From Notamacropus eugenii (lineage: Eukaryota; Chordata; Mammalia; Diprotodontia; Macropodidae): 64,000 bases of DNA. Location of the stretch: the NCBI RefSeq assembly GCF_028372415.1, contig NC_092876.1, positions 61,218,385 to 61,282,384 on the forward strand, in the 5' to 3' direction. Numbering within the stretch: the stretch's first letter is position 1; the number at the start of each line of letters is the position of its first letter. The notes below the pieces were generated by a model that was not told the origin of the DNA, made no database searches, and was given only the letters and a program-made list of their open reading frames with translations. Below, piece by piece: positions 1-10,705 of the stretch. The position numbers were made by a program, and so were the translations under genes.

Positions 1-1761
1 TATTTAAGGCTTCATTTTACTCTGTACACTCCCAGTTTTAGCAGTTTAAATAGCTAGCTATTTAAATAGGAGAGAACATTCAGAGTTGGAAAAATAAGTG
101 AAGAGGAAAATTATTTTTAGCTTCAATGGTAAAAGGTAAAGGCAAAACCAAGTCCACCCCACATGAAGAGAAAATGTCAAAATTTTTAATTTGTCTACCT
201 AAAAAATCCACCTTAAATTCATCACCTTTACTATCCACCCTCTCTTTATTCACAAGACGGTAAAAAATTAAAATATCAGTCTCAACCAATCCTAATACTT
301 TTCAAGTCCCTCATCCTAGGATCTACTAAGAAAAAGCATACACTGATTCCCAGCCCTTTGTGTATAGTCCAATATAAAGCCACAAAGCTCACCAAGCCTT
401 GTCACATAAAGGACGGCAATCTTTACAGGTTGACTTTTCCAGCCAAGAACAGGTTACTCATCAGCTAGCTTCCCTTTATGTTAAAATGCTAAAGTAATTC
501 AAAAGATACTAGGAATGAGCCACTGAAATGACAAGCTACTTATTAGTTATAAAGGAACCTTCCATCCCAGTATATTGCTCCATTAGGTGGGGAAGCAACT
601 AAAAGATATCAAGGAATGTTTTCTAATAAATGTAAAGTGTAAGAAGACTGCTGGACCAAAGCTGAGTTCTGATTTGCTGAAGCCATAGCAGCCAGCTTTC
701 CCACTGTAAAGCACTAGGGAGAGCTACCAAAATGAGGCAAGTTTCACATGAGCAACACATGGTTCAAGTATATGCTTCACTTGGAATTAATCTCATCAAT
801 GAGAAGTCTTTCATTGAAGAGAATCACAGAAGACAAAACCATTGTGAAATCTGTATACATATCACAGGGCAAGGCAAGTAAGCCACTGTGTTTATATCAA
901 AGTGTTAAAAATAACAACATTTTAAAAAGAGTGAAAATGGCACTTGAAAGAAAATTAACCAAAACAACGGACAACAAGGATTCAACAGGAAAGGGATGCT
1001 TCTTTCCCCAGTGAGGGGTACCACCATCACAGGCATGAATCAACCAAGGGTGCTGGGAAACACTCTCAGAGTCTCAGGACATTACAGATGTCTGCAAGTT
1101 CCCTGATTCCCTGTCCTTCCCTCAAACACCCTCCTTTCCCTCTCTAAAACGTTCTGTCATCCACATGGATCATGAGATGAAACAAAAAACCATCCATCGG
1201 ATGGTCAATTGCATCGATTTATGGTTCTACAGGTGAACCGGTACCTGATGAAATATTATTCTGAGGTTGGTAATCACTAGAAAATCCCGGCTTTGCTGGA
1301 ATTGACGTTTCATTTATTAGACCTTACAAGACCTTGCCACCCACCCCCAAATCAAATGAGTCTGAAAATTCGCGACCAAGTCCCACTTCCCAGCCCTGAA
1401 AACGAAAAGACAGCACAGACAAGGCAGACTCCAGCAAGCACTCCATTTCCATGAGGATCCTTGAATTTCCTCTAGACCTCAGGCCTACCAGAAGCAAATT
1501 AAAGACTTTTAAACCACTCAATACAACACCACCCTCTCCAGCAGTGGGAATTGGGGGGGATGAGGGGAGCAAAGGAAGAGTCATTTCGGTTTCCTCTTCC
1601 GCTAAAGGCCAGGGAGTGGGAAGTGTCCAGCCTAACATTTCTTTCTCATATCCACTTCTATAGCCACCACCTGACAGCTCCCCGATCCCCCAAAAAGAAA
1701 GCCGGCTTGGGGGGCTGGGGAGGCCTGCGGCTCGTGGTCCTACATGTCTGTAAACCCACTT
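1..1761 (-). other. EIF4G3: Presumed intron 1 of EIF4G3 (no exon seen)
   Basis: This stretch holds no recognisable exon. It is mostly non-repetitive A/T-rich DNA lying on the low-coordinate side of the CpG island, which would be the first intron if the island gene runs on the minus strand. A short perfect inverted repeat (ACCATCC, 3-nt loop, GGATGGT) sits at 1,189-1,205. Open frames here are short and have no family resemblance. The assignment rests on synteny only. Confidence 0.4.
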
Positions 1762-1769
1762 ACCTCCAG
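1758..1769 (-). other. Candidate splice donor, minus strand
   Basis: Reading the minus strand, GCTGGAG|GTAAGTGGG matches the donor consensus almost perfectly, with the exon ending at 1,764. It lies at the edge of the CpG island, where the first exon of a minus-strand gene would end. The Ala-rich frame starting at 2,490 has already stopped at 1,837. If this donor is used with an unspliced exon 1, the exon would therefore be 5'UTR, or another start would be needed. Confidence 0.45.
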
Positions 1770-1772
1770 CAG

Positions 1773-1785
1773 CGAGCTGGTAAGT
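1773..1785 (+). other. Candidate splice donor, plus strand
   Basis: GAGCTG|GTAAGTTT on the plus strand is also a strong donor match. It lies only 16 bases from the minus-strand donor and points the other way. It could serve a transcript running out of the island on the plus strand, or be chance. No plus-strand exon is otherwise supported. Confidence 0.2.
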
Positions 1786-1836
1786 TTCAGGCCAGCCCCA
1801 AAGGACATTTACAAACAAAAGTTTATTGTCCATGAA

Positions 1837-2490
1837 TCAGGGGCCCGGCCCGCTAGGGGAAAGCCCAGCGAGGCCCCCCGGGGCTGGATGGGGAGAAGAA
1901 GGGCTGTGTCCTTCCCCCACCCGGCCGTCCCATCCCTCCCGGTGCGGCGGGGCGGGAGGGCTGGTCCTCCAGGGAAAGCCTGCTTCGCCTTCCCCGCGGG
2001 CAGGGCATGGGATGGAGGGGGGCAGGACGGGATCCCCGCAGTGAGGGGGCGGGGGACACCGCACACACACACACACACACACACACGCACGCACGACCCC
2101 CGCCGCCCCGGCGGCCGGTAGGGCCGAGCCCCGGACCCCGCGGGCGGGCAGGTGAAAAGGATACTGTTGGGGCGCCTGGCTCTGGAGGGCCCGGAGGTTC
2201 GGGTGCGGGGCCGCCGCCGCCGCCGCCGCCGCCGCTGCCGCCGCTGCCGCCGCCGCCGCCGCCGGGTGAGGGGGAGGCGGGACCGCGGCCGCCGCCGCCG
2301 CCGCCGCCGCCACGGCCGCCGCCGCTGCCGCCGCCGCCGCCGCTCCGGGGGTGCCGGGGCCGGGTCCTCCGGGTCCTGCGGGGCCGCCGGGGCCGGGGGC
2401 TCCCGCTCCCCCTGCTCCTGCCGCTGCTCCTCCCGCCGCCGCCGCCGCCGCCGAGCCTGATTTCAGAGCCGGTTTCTGCGGTAAACTCAT
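1837..2490 (-). CDS. EIF4G3: Possible N-terminal exon, Ala/Gly/Pro-rich (EIF4G3 candidate)
   Basis: A minus-strand ATG at 2,490-2,488 in a fair context (G at -3, A at +4) opens MSLPQKPALKSG. Long Ala, Gly and Pro runs encoded by GCC/GGC repeats follow, then a less repetitive ALQSQAPQQYPFHLPARG segment, and the frame stops at 1,837. The real exon probably ends earlier by splicing, but I see no strong donor in frame; ACA|GTATCC near 2,167 is weak. The short QQYP resembles QQYPVQP-type segments near the N terminus of eIF4G proteins, which is only a hint. GC-rich islands produce long open frames by chance, so the region may be 5'UTR. Confidence 0.3.
   Translation of the reverse strand: MSLPQKPALKSGSAAAAAAGGAAAGAGGAGAPGPGGPAGPGGPGPGTPGAAAAAAAAAAVAAAAAAAAAVPPPPHPAAAAAAAAAAAAAAAAAAPHPNLRALQSQAPQQYPFHLPARGVRGSALPAAGAAGVVRACVCVCVCVRCPPPPHCGDPVLPPSIPCPARGEGEAGFPWRTSPPAPPHREGWDGRVGEGHSPSSPHPAPGGLAGLSPSGPGP
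2064..2096. repeat. (CA)n microsatellite in the CpG island
   Basis: An uninterrupted CA run of about 13 units, passing into CGCACGCACG, lies inside the presumed first exon or 5' flank. On the minus strand it reads (GT)n. Its length is likely polymorphic. Confidence 0.9.
2211..2455. repeat. GCC/GGC trinucleotide-rich block
   Basis: Three runs of CCG/CGC triplets (about 2,211-2,264, 2,287-2,345 and 2,430-2,453) are separated by short G-rich spacers. On the minus strand the runs read GGC, giving Ala, Gly or Arg runs in the three frames. Such blocks are common in vertebrate 5'UTRs and in Ala-rich N termini, and they are prone to expansion. Confidence 0.9.
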
Positions 2491-2607
2491 GGCAAAGCGC
2501 AGCCACCAACCCCCCCAGAGGCGGAGCGGGAGCCGGAGCGGGAGCCGGAGCCGGGGCCGGGCCGGGGCCGGAGCGGGCGCTGCGGGGAGCGGGGGCCGGG
2601 GGTGGCG

Positions 2608-2656
2608 GGGGAGGAGGAGGAGGAGGAGGAGGAGGAGGAGGAGGAGGAGGAGGAGA
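2608..2656. repeat. (GGA)n tract
   Basis: About fifteen GGA triplets on the plus strand (TCC on the minus strand) lie upstream of the candidate minus-strand ATG. Homopurine/homopyrimidine tracts of this kind often sit at vertebrate promoters. Confidence 0.9.
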
Positions 2657-3769
2657 GGGGGCAGGGGGCCCGGGGGGGGCGCCGGGACCGAGAGCAGGAG
2701 CAGGAGGAGCAGAGGGGAAGAGGAGAAGGAGGAGGGAGCCGGGGCCGGCCCCACACGCCCGCCGCCGCCGGCAGCAGCAGCAGCAGCCGCCCCGCGGGCC
2801 AGCACCACCGGCTGCCGGTCTCCGTGACAACGCGACCCCGGGGGAGGGGGGCCGGACCCGGCGGGGGCAGGAGGCGGAGAGACCGGACCTTTCACGGCAA
2901 TATCCTCATGGGCCGGCGGCGGGGGGTCTCTCTCCCCCTCCCCGGGGGAAGCGGCGCCCTTCGGGGCAGCGGGACTCGGGCGATGCCGGCGGATTTTCTT
3001 CACTCAACGAGCTGAGCATCCAACATGGCGCTGCGGCCGCCTCCAGCAGTCCGGCAGGACGGCTGCTCGGCAAACTTCGGGCCTTTTCGGAGGAGCTCGG
3101 GGAGGCGGGGAGGAAGGAGGGGGCGGGGGGCTGGGGAGGCGCTTCGGCTCTTTCCGGAACGGGCGACGAGTCGGGAGGGTTCGGACGCCTCTCGGAAACG
3201 CTCTGGGGCAGGCTCGTGGCCTCCCTCGGGAAAGCTCGGGAACGGGGGCGGGGTGGGGGGGAGGGGTGGCGGCTCTCCTGGGACCGCGGAGGCAGCGGAG
3301 GGAGACCCGGGAGGCCCCGGCTGCGGGGAGCGGCGGCGCGGCCCCAGGCTAAAACCCAGCCCGGGAGAACAATAAACAGCCCTTCGCCGGGGGACCGCCC
3401 AGGGGCGGGGACGGTCCCGCAGAAGCCGGCCCGCGGGCCGCAAGGGAGCTGGCCCCGGGGCCTGGAGACCGCGCTTCACCCCGGACCGCTAGCTCCCGGG
3501 GGCTCTACCTTCGGGCATCGGGTGCGCCCGCACCACCGCCCTAGAGGCGGTCATCCCCGCCGGACACGGGGGGCAGAGTTCCTTGACTGGCAGAGGTCAC
3601 ACGAGTAAGGCAAGGAGGAGGAAGGTCGGAGCTGAAAAGAACCGAGCAGGAAGCTGTCCCCAGTCATTAATCCTCGGGTTGGCACGTCCCCTCCGTGCCA
3701 CGGGCGTGCCACTCGGTAACCTCTAGGGTCAAATCAATATAAGGTCTATGGTTGCCTCTCCCGGCTTCT

Positions 3770-4047
3770 TAACACCAGATGCACCCCCACACACTCTGAG
3801 ATCCGCTGACAGGGGCCCCTCTGCTGTACCTCATGCAAGACCCTCCATCACCCATCTCTGGGCATCTTCACTGGTTCTCGCCCACTCCCTCCTCATCTCT
3901 GCCTCCCGGCTTCCTTCAAGCACCAGCTACAATCCCACCTTCCCTGATCCCCTCTAATGCTAGGGCCTTCCCTCTGATGATCATCTCCAGCTTATCCTGT
4001 ACATATCTTGTGTATGCCTGGCAAATGCTTGTTGATTTTTTGACTTG
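3770..4047 (+). mobile_element. L2 LINE 3' fragment
   Basis: The stretch follows the standard order of an L2 3' end: CTTCAAG...CAGCTACAATCCCACC, CCTGATCCCCTCTAATGC and CTGGCAAATGCTTGTTGA. It is strongly diverged. It is the first repeat beyond the CpG island. Confidence 0.6.
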
Positions 4048-4054
4048 AGGATTA

Positions 4055-5045
4055 TAAACTTGGAGCTGGAAGCTATCTTAGAGGTTATCCTAGTCTAGTT
4101 TCTTAATTTTATAAATATTTATCATTTTTATGAATTTCATAAATTATATGAATTTTATAAAATTGATAAATGTGGAAATTGAGACCAGAACGGGTTAAAT
4201 GACTTGCCCAACTCGGAATAGGTAGCAAGTGGCAGGGCAAGAATTTGTCAAGCCCTCACCTTCCGCATCCAACAGCATTTCCTAGAACCAAGATGACTTC
4301 TATCCGGGAGGGGAGGAGGGCAAAAGAAATGACCCATCTTATTCGAAAGTATATAAGGAAAGTCAGTGAAATATAAGTGAAGAGAGAGATAAAACAGAGA
4401 ACAGAAGTGGAGAGAGAAGATAGGTTGGGATTCTGGGTCTGCCACTTGGTTTTAGGACAATCACGTTCTCAGCTTTGCTTTGTCTAACTTGGGAAACTGG
4501 GAATAAATGGGCAGCATGATATAATGGAAGGAGCCCTGAGTCAAATACTGTTTCTGCTCTTTAGGTACCCTGAGACTTGGAACACTTGGTAACCTACCTT
4601 CTCTAGAACTTAACCATATAAAGCACTTTCCTCATTACCCTGCAGGTGAGTGCTAGAATTATACCCCTTTTTCAGATGGGAAGATGGAGGTCCTCTGGAG
4701 TAAAGGGATACAGTATTTTTTTGAAGAGGATTCAGATGCCAGCCTCTTGACTGGCATTCTACTAGAGCATTTTCTTTTTTCCTGTTTTTCCCCCCTTTTT
4801 ACTCTCCATTTCAAATTATTTGAGTAAAGAGTTCCAGGTTATGACACTATGTTACAGGATCATGGATCTAGAACTGAAAGGGACATCAGGAGGGGGCCCT
4901 CTTATCTAGTGCCATAGTCTAAAGATGAAGGGACTAATACTCAGGTTAGGTGACTTGCCCAATGTCACACCACTGGTAAACATCACAGTCAGTATTTAAA
5001 CTCAGCTCTTCTGTCTACACAATCAGTGCTCTTTCCACTATCAGT
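4055..5045 (-). repeat. MIR and MIR3-type SINE remnants
   Basis: Several degenerate SINE pieces lie here, chiefly on the minus strand. They show the reversed MIR3 tail (GAACTGAAAGGGACATCAGG), the GGAAACTGAGGC-like box and GACTTGCCCAA...CACAC motifs, at about 4,055-4,268, 4,600-4,780 and 4,855-5,045. No gene is seen. Confidence 0.55.
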
Positions 5046-5222
5046 TACTCAGTAAACATTTATTAAGCTCCTGCTATTAGCCAGACACTGTGCAAAGCTG
5101 TAGGGACACAAACAAAGGAAAAAGCTAAGACAATTCCAGTCCTCAAGGAGCTCCCAGTCCATTGGGGGAGCAGCATACAACAGCTATGTATGAACAAGTT
5201 ATTTACAGGCCAAATTGAATTC
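5046..5222 (-). mobile_element. L2 LINE 3' end
   Basis: This is the reverse complement of the L2 terminus: AACATTTATTAAGCTCCTGC, then ACACTGTGC, then TCAAGGAGCTCCCAGTC. It is one of many such ends in the window. Confidence 0.65.
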
Positions 5223-5744
5223 CAGATGTTTCCCCTTACTTTAGAACTACAACACACCAAACCTTGTCCAGTCAGCTTCATGTTTCCACCTTCATTCAGA
5301 TTGTAGTTGCTTTCTGGTATCTTCAAAGTCTCCCCTGGAGACCTGGTAGCATGAAGAGAAAGACTTTTGGGGCAGACAGAAAGAAGTTTAAAGTCTCCAG
5401 TTCCAATTCCAGCTTGGATGCTTGCCAGTCATGTTTTCTTGGGCAAGTCACTTACCATTCTAGGCCATAGCTTCCTCTGGTGAGAAGGCTGGATTAGAAG
5501 ATGTTGAAGGGCTTGTCAATATTTCAAATACTCATCGATCTGGGATCTTGTAGATAGGAATGTTCTCTCCAGTGATAGAAACCACAAGCCATCTTGGGCA
5601 ATTCTTGCCTATATCTTGCCTAAATTCACCACAGAGGATCAGTATACTCAGTTTGCTAAGGGCCTTCCTCAGTTTCTCCTGACCTCCAGAGGAGGCAGAG
5701 AGAGATAGAGGAGAGATACCTAAGGAAGCATCCATCTAATGACC

Positions 5745-7557
5745 AGTCACCCCTTGCCCTTGCCATATACATGCTCCTCATTTTCAGGCCTTCATTTCCC
5801 TATGACCTCTATATTTCTCTTCTCACATCACCCCGTTGCCTTCTGCCACTCTCTCCTCCTTTCTTCTCCCCTGTCTCACATGAAGAAATGGCCCTTCTCC
5901 TGGCCAAGATAAAACCCTCTACATAAACAAGTGATTCCACTTCCGTCTATCTTTTCCATTAGATTGCCTACTCTGTCTTCTCTCTTTCCTTGTATATTCA
6001 CTTTCTCCCTACTGCCTACAAGCATACTCAGATCTCTCTCATCCTTAAATAAACAATGTTCAATTGATTCATCCATATCTCTCCTCCCTTACATGGTAAA
6101 ACTCCTCGAAAAAGCCATCTACAGTAGGTACTTCTGTTTCCTGTGCTCTCATTCTCTTCTTACCTCACAGTCTGGCTTCTGACCTCATCATTCCGCCAAA
6201 ACCGTCCTCTCCAAAATTACTCATCATTTCTTAATTACCAAATCTAATAGCTTTTTCTCAGTCCCTGTCCTTCTTGACTTCTCTGTAGCCTTTGACACTG
6301 TCAATCACCCACTTTTCCTTGGTATTCTCCTTTCTCTAGGTTTCCATACACTATTCTCTTTGTTCTCCTCCTGCCTATCTGACACTGGTCCTCAGTCTCC
6401 TTTATCTGGGTCTCTTCATCCAAGTCATGCCCATTAAGTATCAGTGTCCTGTGGGGCTTTACTTAGTGTCTTCTCCTTCTACACTATTTCGCTTGGTGAT
6501 CTCATCATTCAATGATCTGCTGATCATTGCTGATGATTCTCAAATTTATTTACCCGAGCCTAACCTCCAACTGCTTATTGATTATTTCAAACTGTATGTC
6601 CTACAGACATCTTAAACTGCAATGAATTCATTGTTTCCCTTCCCTTCACTCTTCCTAACTTCCTTCTTACTGTGGAAGATATCACCATCCCTCCAGTCAT
6701 GCAGGCTTGCTTGCTAAGTGGTATCCTCAATATTCCTCACTCTCACCCTCCAGATCCAATCTGTTGCCAAAACCTGTTGAACTTGCCTTTGTAACCTCTC
6801 TCTAACCCTTACCTCCTTTTCCTGTCTTGACGCTACCACCTGCCTGGGACAGACCCTCATCATCACCTCCCGCCCCTCTGGATTATTACGGCAGCCTACT
6901 GCTTGGTCTCCCTCCAGTCTCTCCCCATTCCAGGCCTTCCTTCATTCAACTGGCGAAATGATCTTTCTAAAGTTCAGATCTAATCATGTCACCTTCCTAG
7001 TAAATAAGTTCCAGTGGCTCCCCCTCACCTCCAGGATCAAATAAACATAAAATCCTCTGTTTGACCCTTTATGACCTGGCCCCCTCTTACTTTTTCAGTC
7101 TTCTTACACCTTGCTCACTGCTAGATCACACATATTCTATGATCTAGGGATCCTGACCTCCTTGAGGTTCCTCATACAATCATCCATACAGACATCCATC
7201 TCTCAATTCTAGGTATTTTCTCTAGCTGCACCCCATGTCTGAAAGGCTCTCTTTCCTCATCTCCACCTCCCAGGCTCTCTGACTCCCTTCAAGTCCCAGC
7301 TAAAATCCCTCCTTCTATAGGAACCCTTTCCTGATTCCCCCTTAATTCTAATGCCTTCCTCCTATCGATAATCTCCAGTCATCCTGTATATAGCCTAATT
7401 GTACATAATTGTTAACACATTGACTCCTCCATTAGCCTGTGAGCTCCGTGAGAGCAGGGACTGTTTTTCTGCCCTTTTTTTTTTTTTTTGGTATCCCCAG
7501 CTCTTAGTGCCTGGCACATAGTAGGCACTTAATAAATGTTAACCAACTGACTGAGCT
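5745..7557 (+). mobile_element. L2 LINE, 1.8-kb 3' portion with reverse transcriptase remnant
   Basis: Translation gives decayed L2 ORF2 landmarks in order: LLDFSVAFDTVNH (RT block with the first Asp) near 6,280-6,310, and LLIIADDSQIYL (the ADD catalytic box) near 6,515-6,550. The CTGGCTCCCCCTCACCTCCA-type region and the L2 3' tail (GTGAGCTCCGTGAGAGCAGG, a T run, then CACATAGTAGGCACTTAATAAATG) end at about 7,557. Stops break it throughout, so it is not active. It has the same origin as the opposite copy at 14.65-16.8 kb. Confidence 0.85.
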
Positions 7558-7689
7558 CCTGAAATCCCTGGCCTCTTTCAAGATTCATTTCAAATGCCAC
7601 CTTCCACAGGAGGCCTCCCTGATCCCCCCAAGTTCCAGAACCTTTTCTAAGATTCTGTCCATCTACTCCAGAGTGTCTTAAAAATTACT

Positions 7690-8245
7690 TTGGTTTTTTT
7701 TACAAGTTTTTATTCTCTCTCTCATTTTTCCTCCCCCCAATTGAACATTTTTTAACCTTATTAAAACACACACACACACTAACACACGCACAGTTCATCA
7801 AAACAAAAATGTCCCACTGGCCACATTCAAAAATGCATGTCTTGTTGTGGATTTTAAGATCCTCACTTCTCTGGCAGAAGGTGGGTGGCATGATTATCTT
7901 TAGCCCTCTGGTCTTGTGGTTTATAATTGCATTAATCAGAGATCTAAAGCCTTTCAAAGTTGTTTTTCTTCATAAAGTTGCTGTCATTTTGTAAATTTTT
8001 CTACTTCTACTCCCTTCCCTCAGCATCAGATCATAGAGGTCCTCCCAATTTCCTCTCAGACGGTCCATTTTGTAATTTCTTATGGCACAATAATATTCCT
8101 GTACATTTATATTCAAATTTGTTCAGCTATTCCCCAATAGATGGTCACCCCCTCAATTTCCAGTTTTGAGCTAGAAATCTTTTTATACATAAGGGTCCTT
8201 CTTTTCTTCCTTCTTTCATCTCTTGGGAGTATAAACCAACTAGCG
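7690..8245 (-). mobile_element. L1 LINE 3' end (ORF2 C terminus plus 3'UTR)
   Basis: On the minus strand, a decayed equivalent of the L1 ORF2 C terminus (KLEIEGVTIYWGIAEQI, comparable with SIGEWLNKLWYMN in the copy at 13.3 kb) is followed by the ATCTGATGCTGAGGG-type end and an A-rich terminal region near 7,690. A short CA run at about 7,766 lies in the 3'UTR. Confidence 0.65.
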
Positions 8246-8277
8246 ATACTGTCTTGAATTAAATACTGTTTATTTAC

Positions 8278-8384
8278 ATACTGTTTCCTTCGCAGGTAAG
8301 CTTCTTGAAGGTAAGGACTATTTTTGCCTTTCTTTGTATTGCCAGAGCCTGGCACATAGTAGGTGTTTAATAATTTGACACATC
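8278..8384 (+). mobile_element. L2 LINE 3' end
   Basis: AGCTTCTTGAAGGTAAGGAC, CCAGAGCCTGGCACATAGTA and GGTGTTTAATAA are in the L2 order. Confidence 0.65.
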
Positions 8385-8724
8385 CTTTACTTCTTTTAAG
8401 AAACATTTACCTCTAAAATCTCATTCTCCTTTCCTCCATCAAAATGTACTTTCATGAAAAAAAGAAAACGAAAATCATTCATACAGAAGCATAAATGACT
8501 GATAAAGTCACCGTAACTCCAGTATTTTAAGGAACAGGCTAGAAGTCTTCAACTAAAGAATGAAGAGGTAGAAACTTAGTGTCTCTGGAACAAGTACTTG
8601 GCAAACAAACTACTTTTGGGACATTAAGTAGGTCATTTTCACTCTCTATGCTTCAGTTTCCTGATCTGTAAAAGGGGAAATGTGTAAGACTACATGGTCT
8701 GTAAATTCCCTTGTGGGATGTAAC

Positions 8725-9136
8725 TTCAGAGAAACATGAAAAGACTTGTATGAACTGACACAAAACAAAGTAAGCAGAACCAAGAGAATCATATATACAT
8801 TAACAACATTGTCAAAAACAAACAGTTTTGAAAGACTTGAGTACTCTGATTAACCCAATGACCAACCAGGATTCCAGAGGATTCAGGATGAAATGTGCTA
8901 CCCACCTCTTGATGGGTTATGGACTCAAAGGGCAGACTGAGACGTTTTTTGGACATATCCAAAGCAGGAATTTATAAAGTATTCTGAAAACCTTAAATTC
9001 TTGTTCAGTTATGGGTTTTACTTGACTGCATATTTGAGACAAGGATTTTGTTTTTCTTTTTTTCTCATTGGGGGAGGTAGAGAGGTAGGAGGGAAAGAAT
9101 AAACATTTTTATTAATTGAAAAAATTTTAAATTAAA
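8725..9136 (+). mobile_element. L1 LINE 3' end
   Basis: The piece runs from a sequence equivalent to the last L1 ORF2 codons (GAAAAGACTTGTATGAACTG...AAGCAGAACCAAGAG) through the characteristic marsupial L1 3'UTR (CCAGAGGATTCAGGATGAA, TTTTGGACATATCC, a T-rich stretch, GGGGGAGG) to an A-rich end at about 9,136. Confidence 0.7.
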
Positions 9137-9228
9137 AAATTAGTTCCCTTCTGCCTTTCTGATCTTAGGAGTCCAATGAAGTCCTAATGGTGGAATTACT
9201 GGTATCAGCCAACACATTAGCTATATAT

Positions 9229-9363
9229 CAATTAATCAATAAACATTTAGTGCCTTCTATGTACCAGGCATTGTGCTAAGGGCTGTTTTTGTCTTTCTTT
9301 GCATCCCTAGTACTTAGCACACTGCCTGGAACATAGTAAGGGCTGGATAAATGTTTCCTGACT
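9229..9363. mobile_element. Two L2 3' ends joined tail to tail
   Basis: 9,229-9,285 is a minus-strand L2 end (AATAAACATTTAGTGCC...GGCATTGTGCTAAGGGC). It abuts a plus-strand L2 end at 9,286-9,363 (GTACTTAGCACACTGCCTGG...GGATAAATG). This gives an imperfect palindrome. Confidence 0.6.
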
Positions 9364-10124
9364 GGTACTGGGAAATGAATGGGGTGCAGAAAGACCAGAC
9401 AATATCAGTTCTCCAGTCTACTCATGGGTAAGAATGGCATCGCTTGCTACACCCCCACATCCTACCCAGGACTACATGCCACATATTTGCTTTTTTGTTT
9501 TAAATTTGTTTTAAATTCAGTATTATGAGCCAAGGTTCCCATTTCTATGACAATTCACAGGTTACAAAGTAGCATTCTTCCTTCACATTACTCCCTGAGT
9601 AGCATTCCTAATGTAGATGAGGAAATTGAGGCCCAGAGTGACATGTGTGAGATCGTACAAGTGGATGGCAAAGTCAGGACTAGATCCAAGGTCTACTGTC
9701 TCTGCAGTCAATGTTTGTTACACAGCCCAACTCTGCCTCCCTTTGCTTCCCTGAGACCAAAGCCTCCTGACTGGCCTTCAGAGGTTCGCTGCCTTATCTC
9801 TAGGGGCCACTCCTGCTTCTTGACCACAAACTGTAGGAAAGGAAACAAAAAACATATAGATGACTCACTGGGCATGGCTCCATTACAGGATGGATAGGAC
9901 ACAACTCAGTCAAGCCCTTTGTTTGGACCACCTTCACAACTGTTACAGACGGCTACATGGCTGATTCAGCTGGAATGAGGCATAGGGATTCAGTTGGAAA
10001 GTGATGGGATGTTATCGCTGGAGGCCTTAGGGATGATCTAATCTAGCCCCTTCATTTTACACATGAATAAATGCAATACAATGTGGAAAGGGCATTGGAT
10101 GTGAATTTGAATCCAGTTACAAAC

Positions 10125-10435
10125 TGAGTGAGAGGCAGCCGGATACCATGGCTAGAGCACTGGGCTTGGAGACAGGAAGACTTAGTTCAAATCTCCCCTC
10201 AAACAATCACTAGCTATGTGACCTTGGACAAGACACTTAACCTCCATCTGCCTCAATTTCTCACCTCTAAAATGAGGGGGTTGGACTCAATGACCTCTAA
10301 GGTTCCTTCTGATTCTAAATGGAGCCTCTCTCCTATGTTATTGGGCAAATCATCTGCTCTGTCTAAACCTTCCTCATCTATAAAATAGGGGAGGGAGTCA
10401 GAAGGCTACAAGATTCCTTCTTATTCTAAAGTCCT
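10125..10435 (+). mobile_element. tRNA-headed SINE with MIR3/L3 tail, plus a second partial copy
   Basis: A head (GGCAGCCGGATACCATGGCT, GAGCACTGGGCTTGGAG), a MIR-type core (CTAGCTATGTGACCTTGGAC) and a tail (GGGGGTTGGACTCAATGACC, TCTAAGGTTCCTTCTGATTC) lie in order at 10,128-10,318. A shorter core-plus-tail copy follows to 10,435. Confidence 0.65.
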
Positions 10436-10539
10436 GTGCTTTTAAGTATTTGAATAACTGGCAAGGACAAGAGGGTTGTTCTTCTTGGTCCCAAGGTCAT
10501 GAACCAGGAGCAATGGGCAGAAGTGACAGGGAAGCTTAT

Positions 10540-10705
10540 ATCAGCTCTACGTGAAGAAAAATTTTGCAACAATTAGAGCTGTTCAACACTGGATGGGGAG
10601 TGAGCTCCCTATCATTGGAGGTTTGTAAGCAGAAAATGAATCATAATTTGCCAGGGATATTTAGAGAGGATTCTTGTTCAGTTACTGGTTGAACTCTTCC
10701 ATGTA
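10540..10705 (+). mobile_element. L3/CR1 LINE 3' fragment
   Basis: CAACACTGGATGGGGAGTGA...GGAGGTTTGTAAGCAGA matches the CR1/L3 3' region, followed by GGATTCTTGTTCAGTTACTG and GGTTGAACTC. It is short and diverged. Confidence 0.5.

Larger units (their letters stand above)
1850..3610 (-). promoter_or_regulatory. EIF4G3: CpG-island promoter, probably of EIF4G3
   Basis: About 1.75 kb of very high G+C with abundant undepleted CpG stands out sharply from the roughly 40-45% G+C, CpG-poor surroundings, as expected for a germline-unmethylated housekeeping promoter. There is no TATA box. A YY1-like AACATGGCGCTG lies at about 3,022. In human chromosome 1p36 the neighbour beyond the 3' end of ECE1, on the same strand, is EIF4G3, a translation initiation scaffold. 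That is the basis for the gene name. The exact start site cannot be read from the sequence, and a bidirectional promoter is possible. Confidence 0.7.

Noticed and set aside
2007-3608. Long plus-strand open frame (533 codons) and several others in the CpG island
   Set aside because: High G+C removes stop codons by chance. The frames are Pro/Arg/Gly low-complexity on both strands and cross microsatellites, with no recognisable domain.
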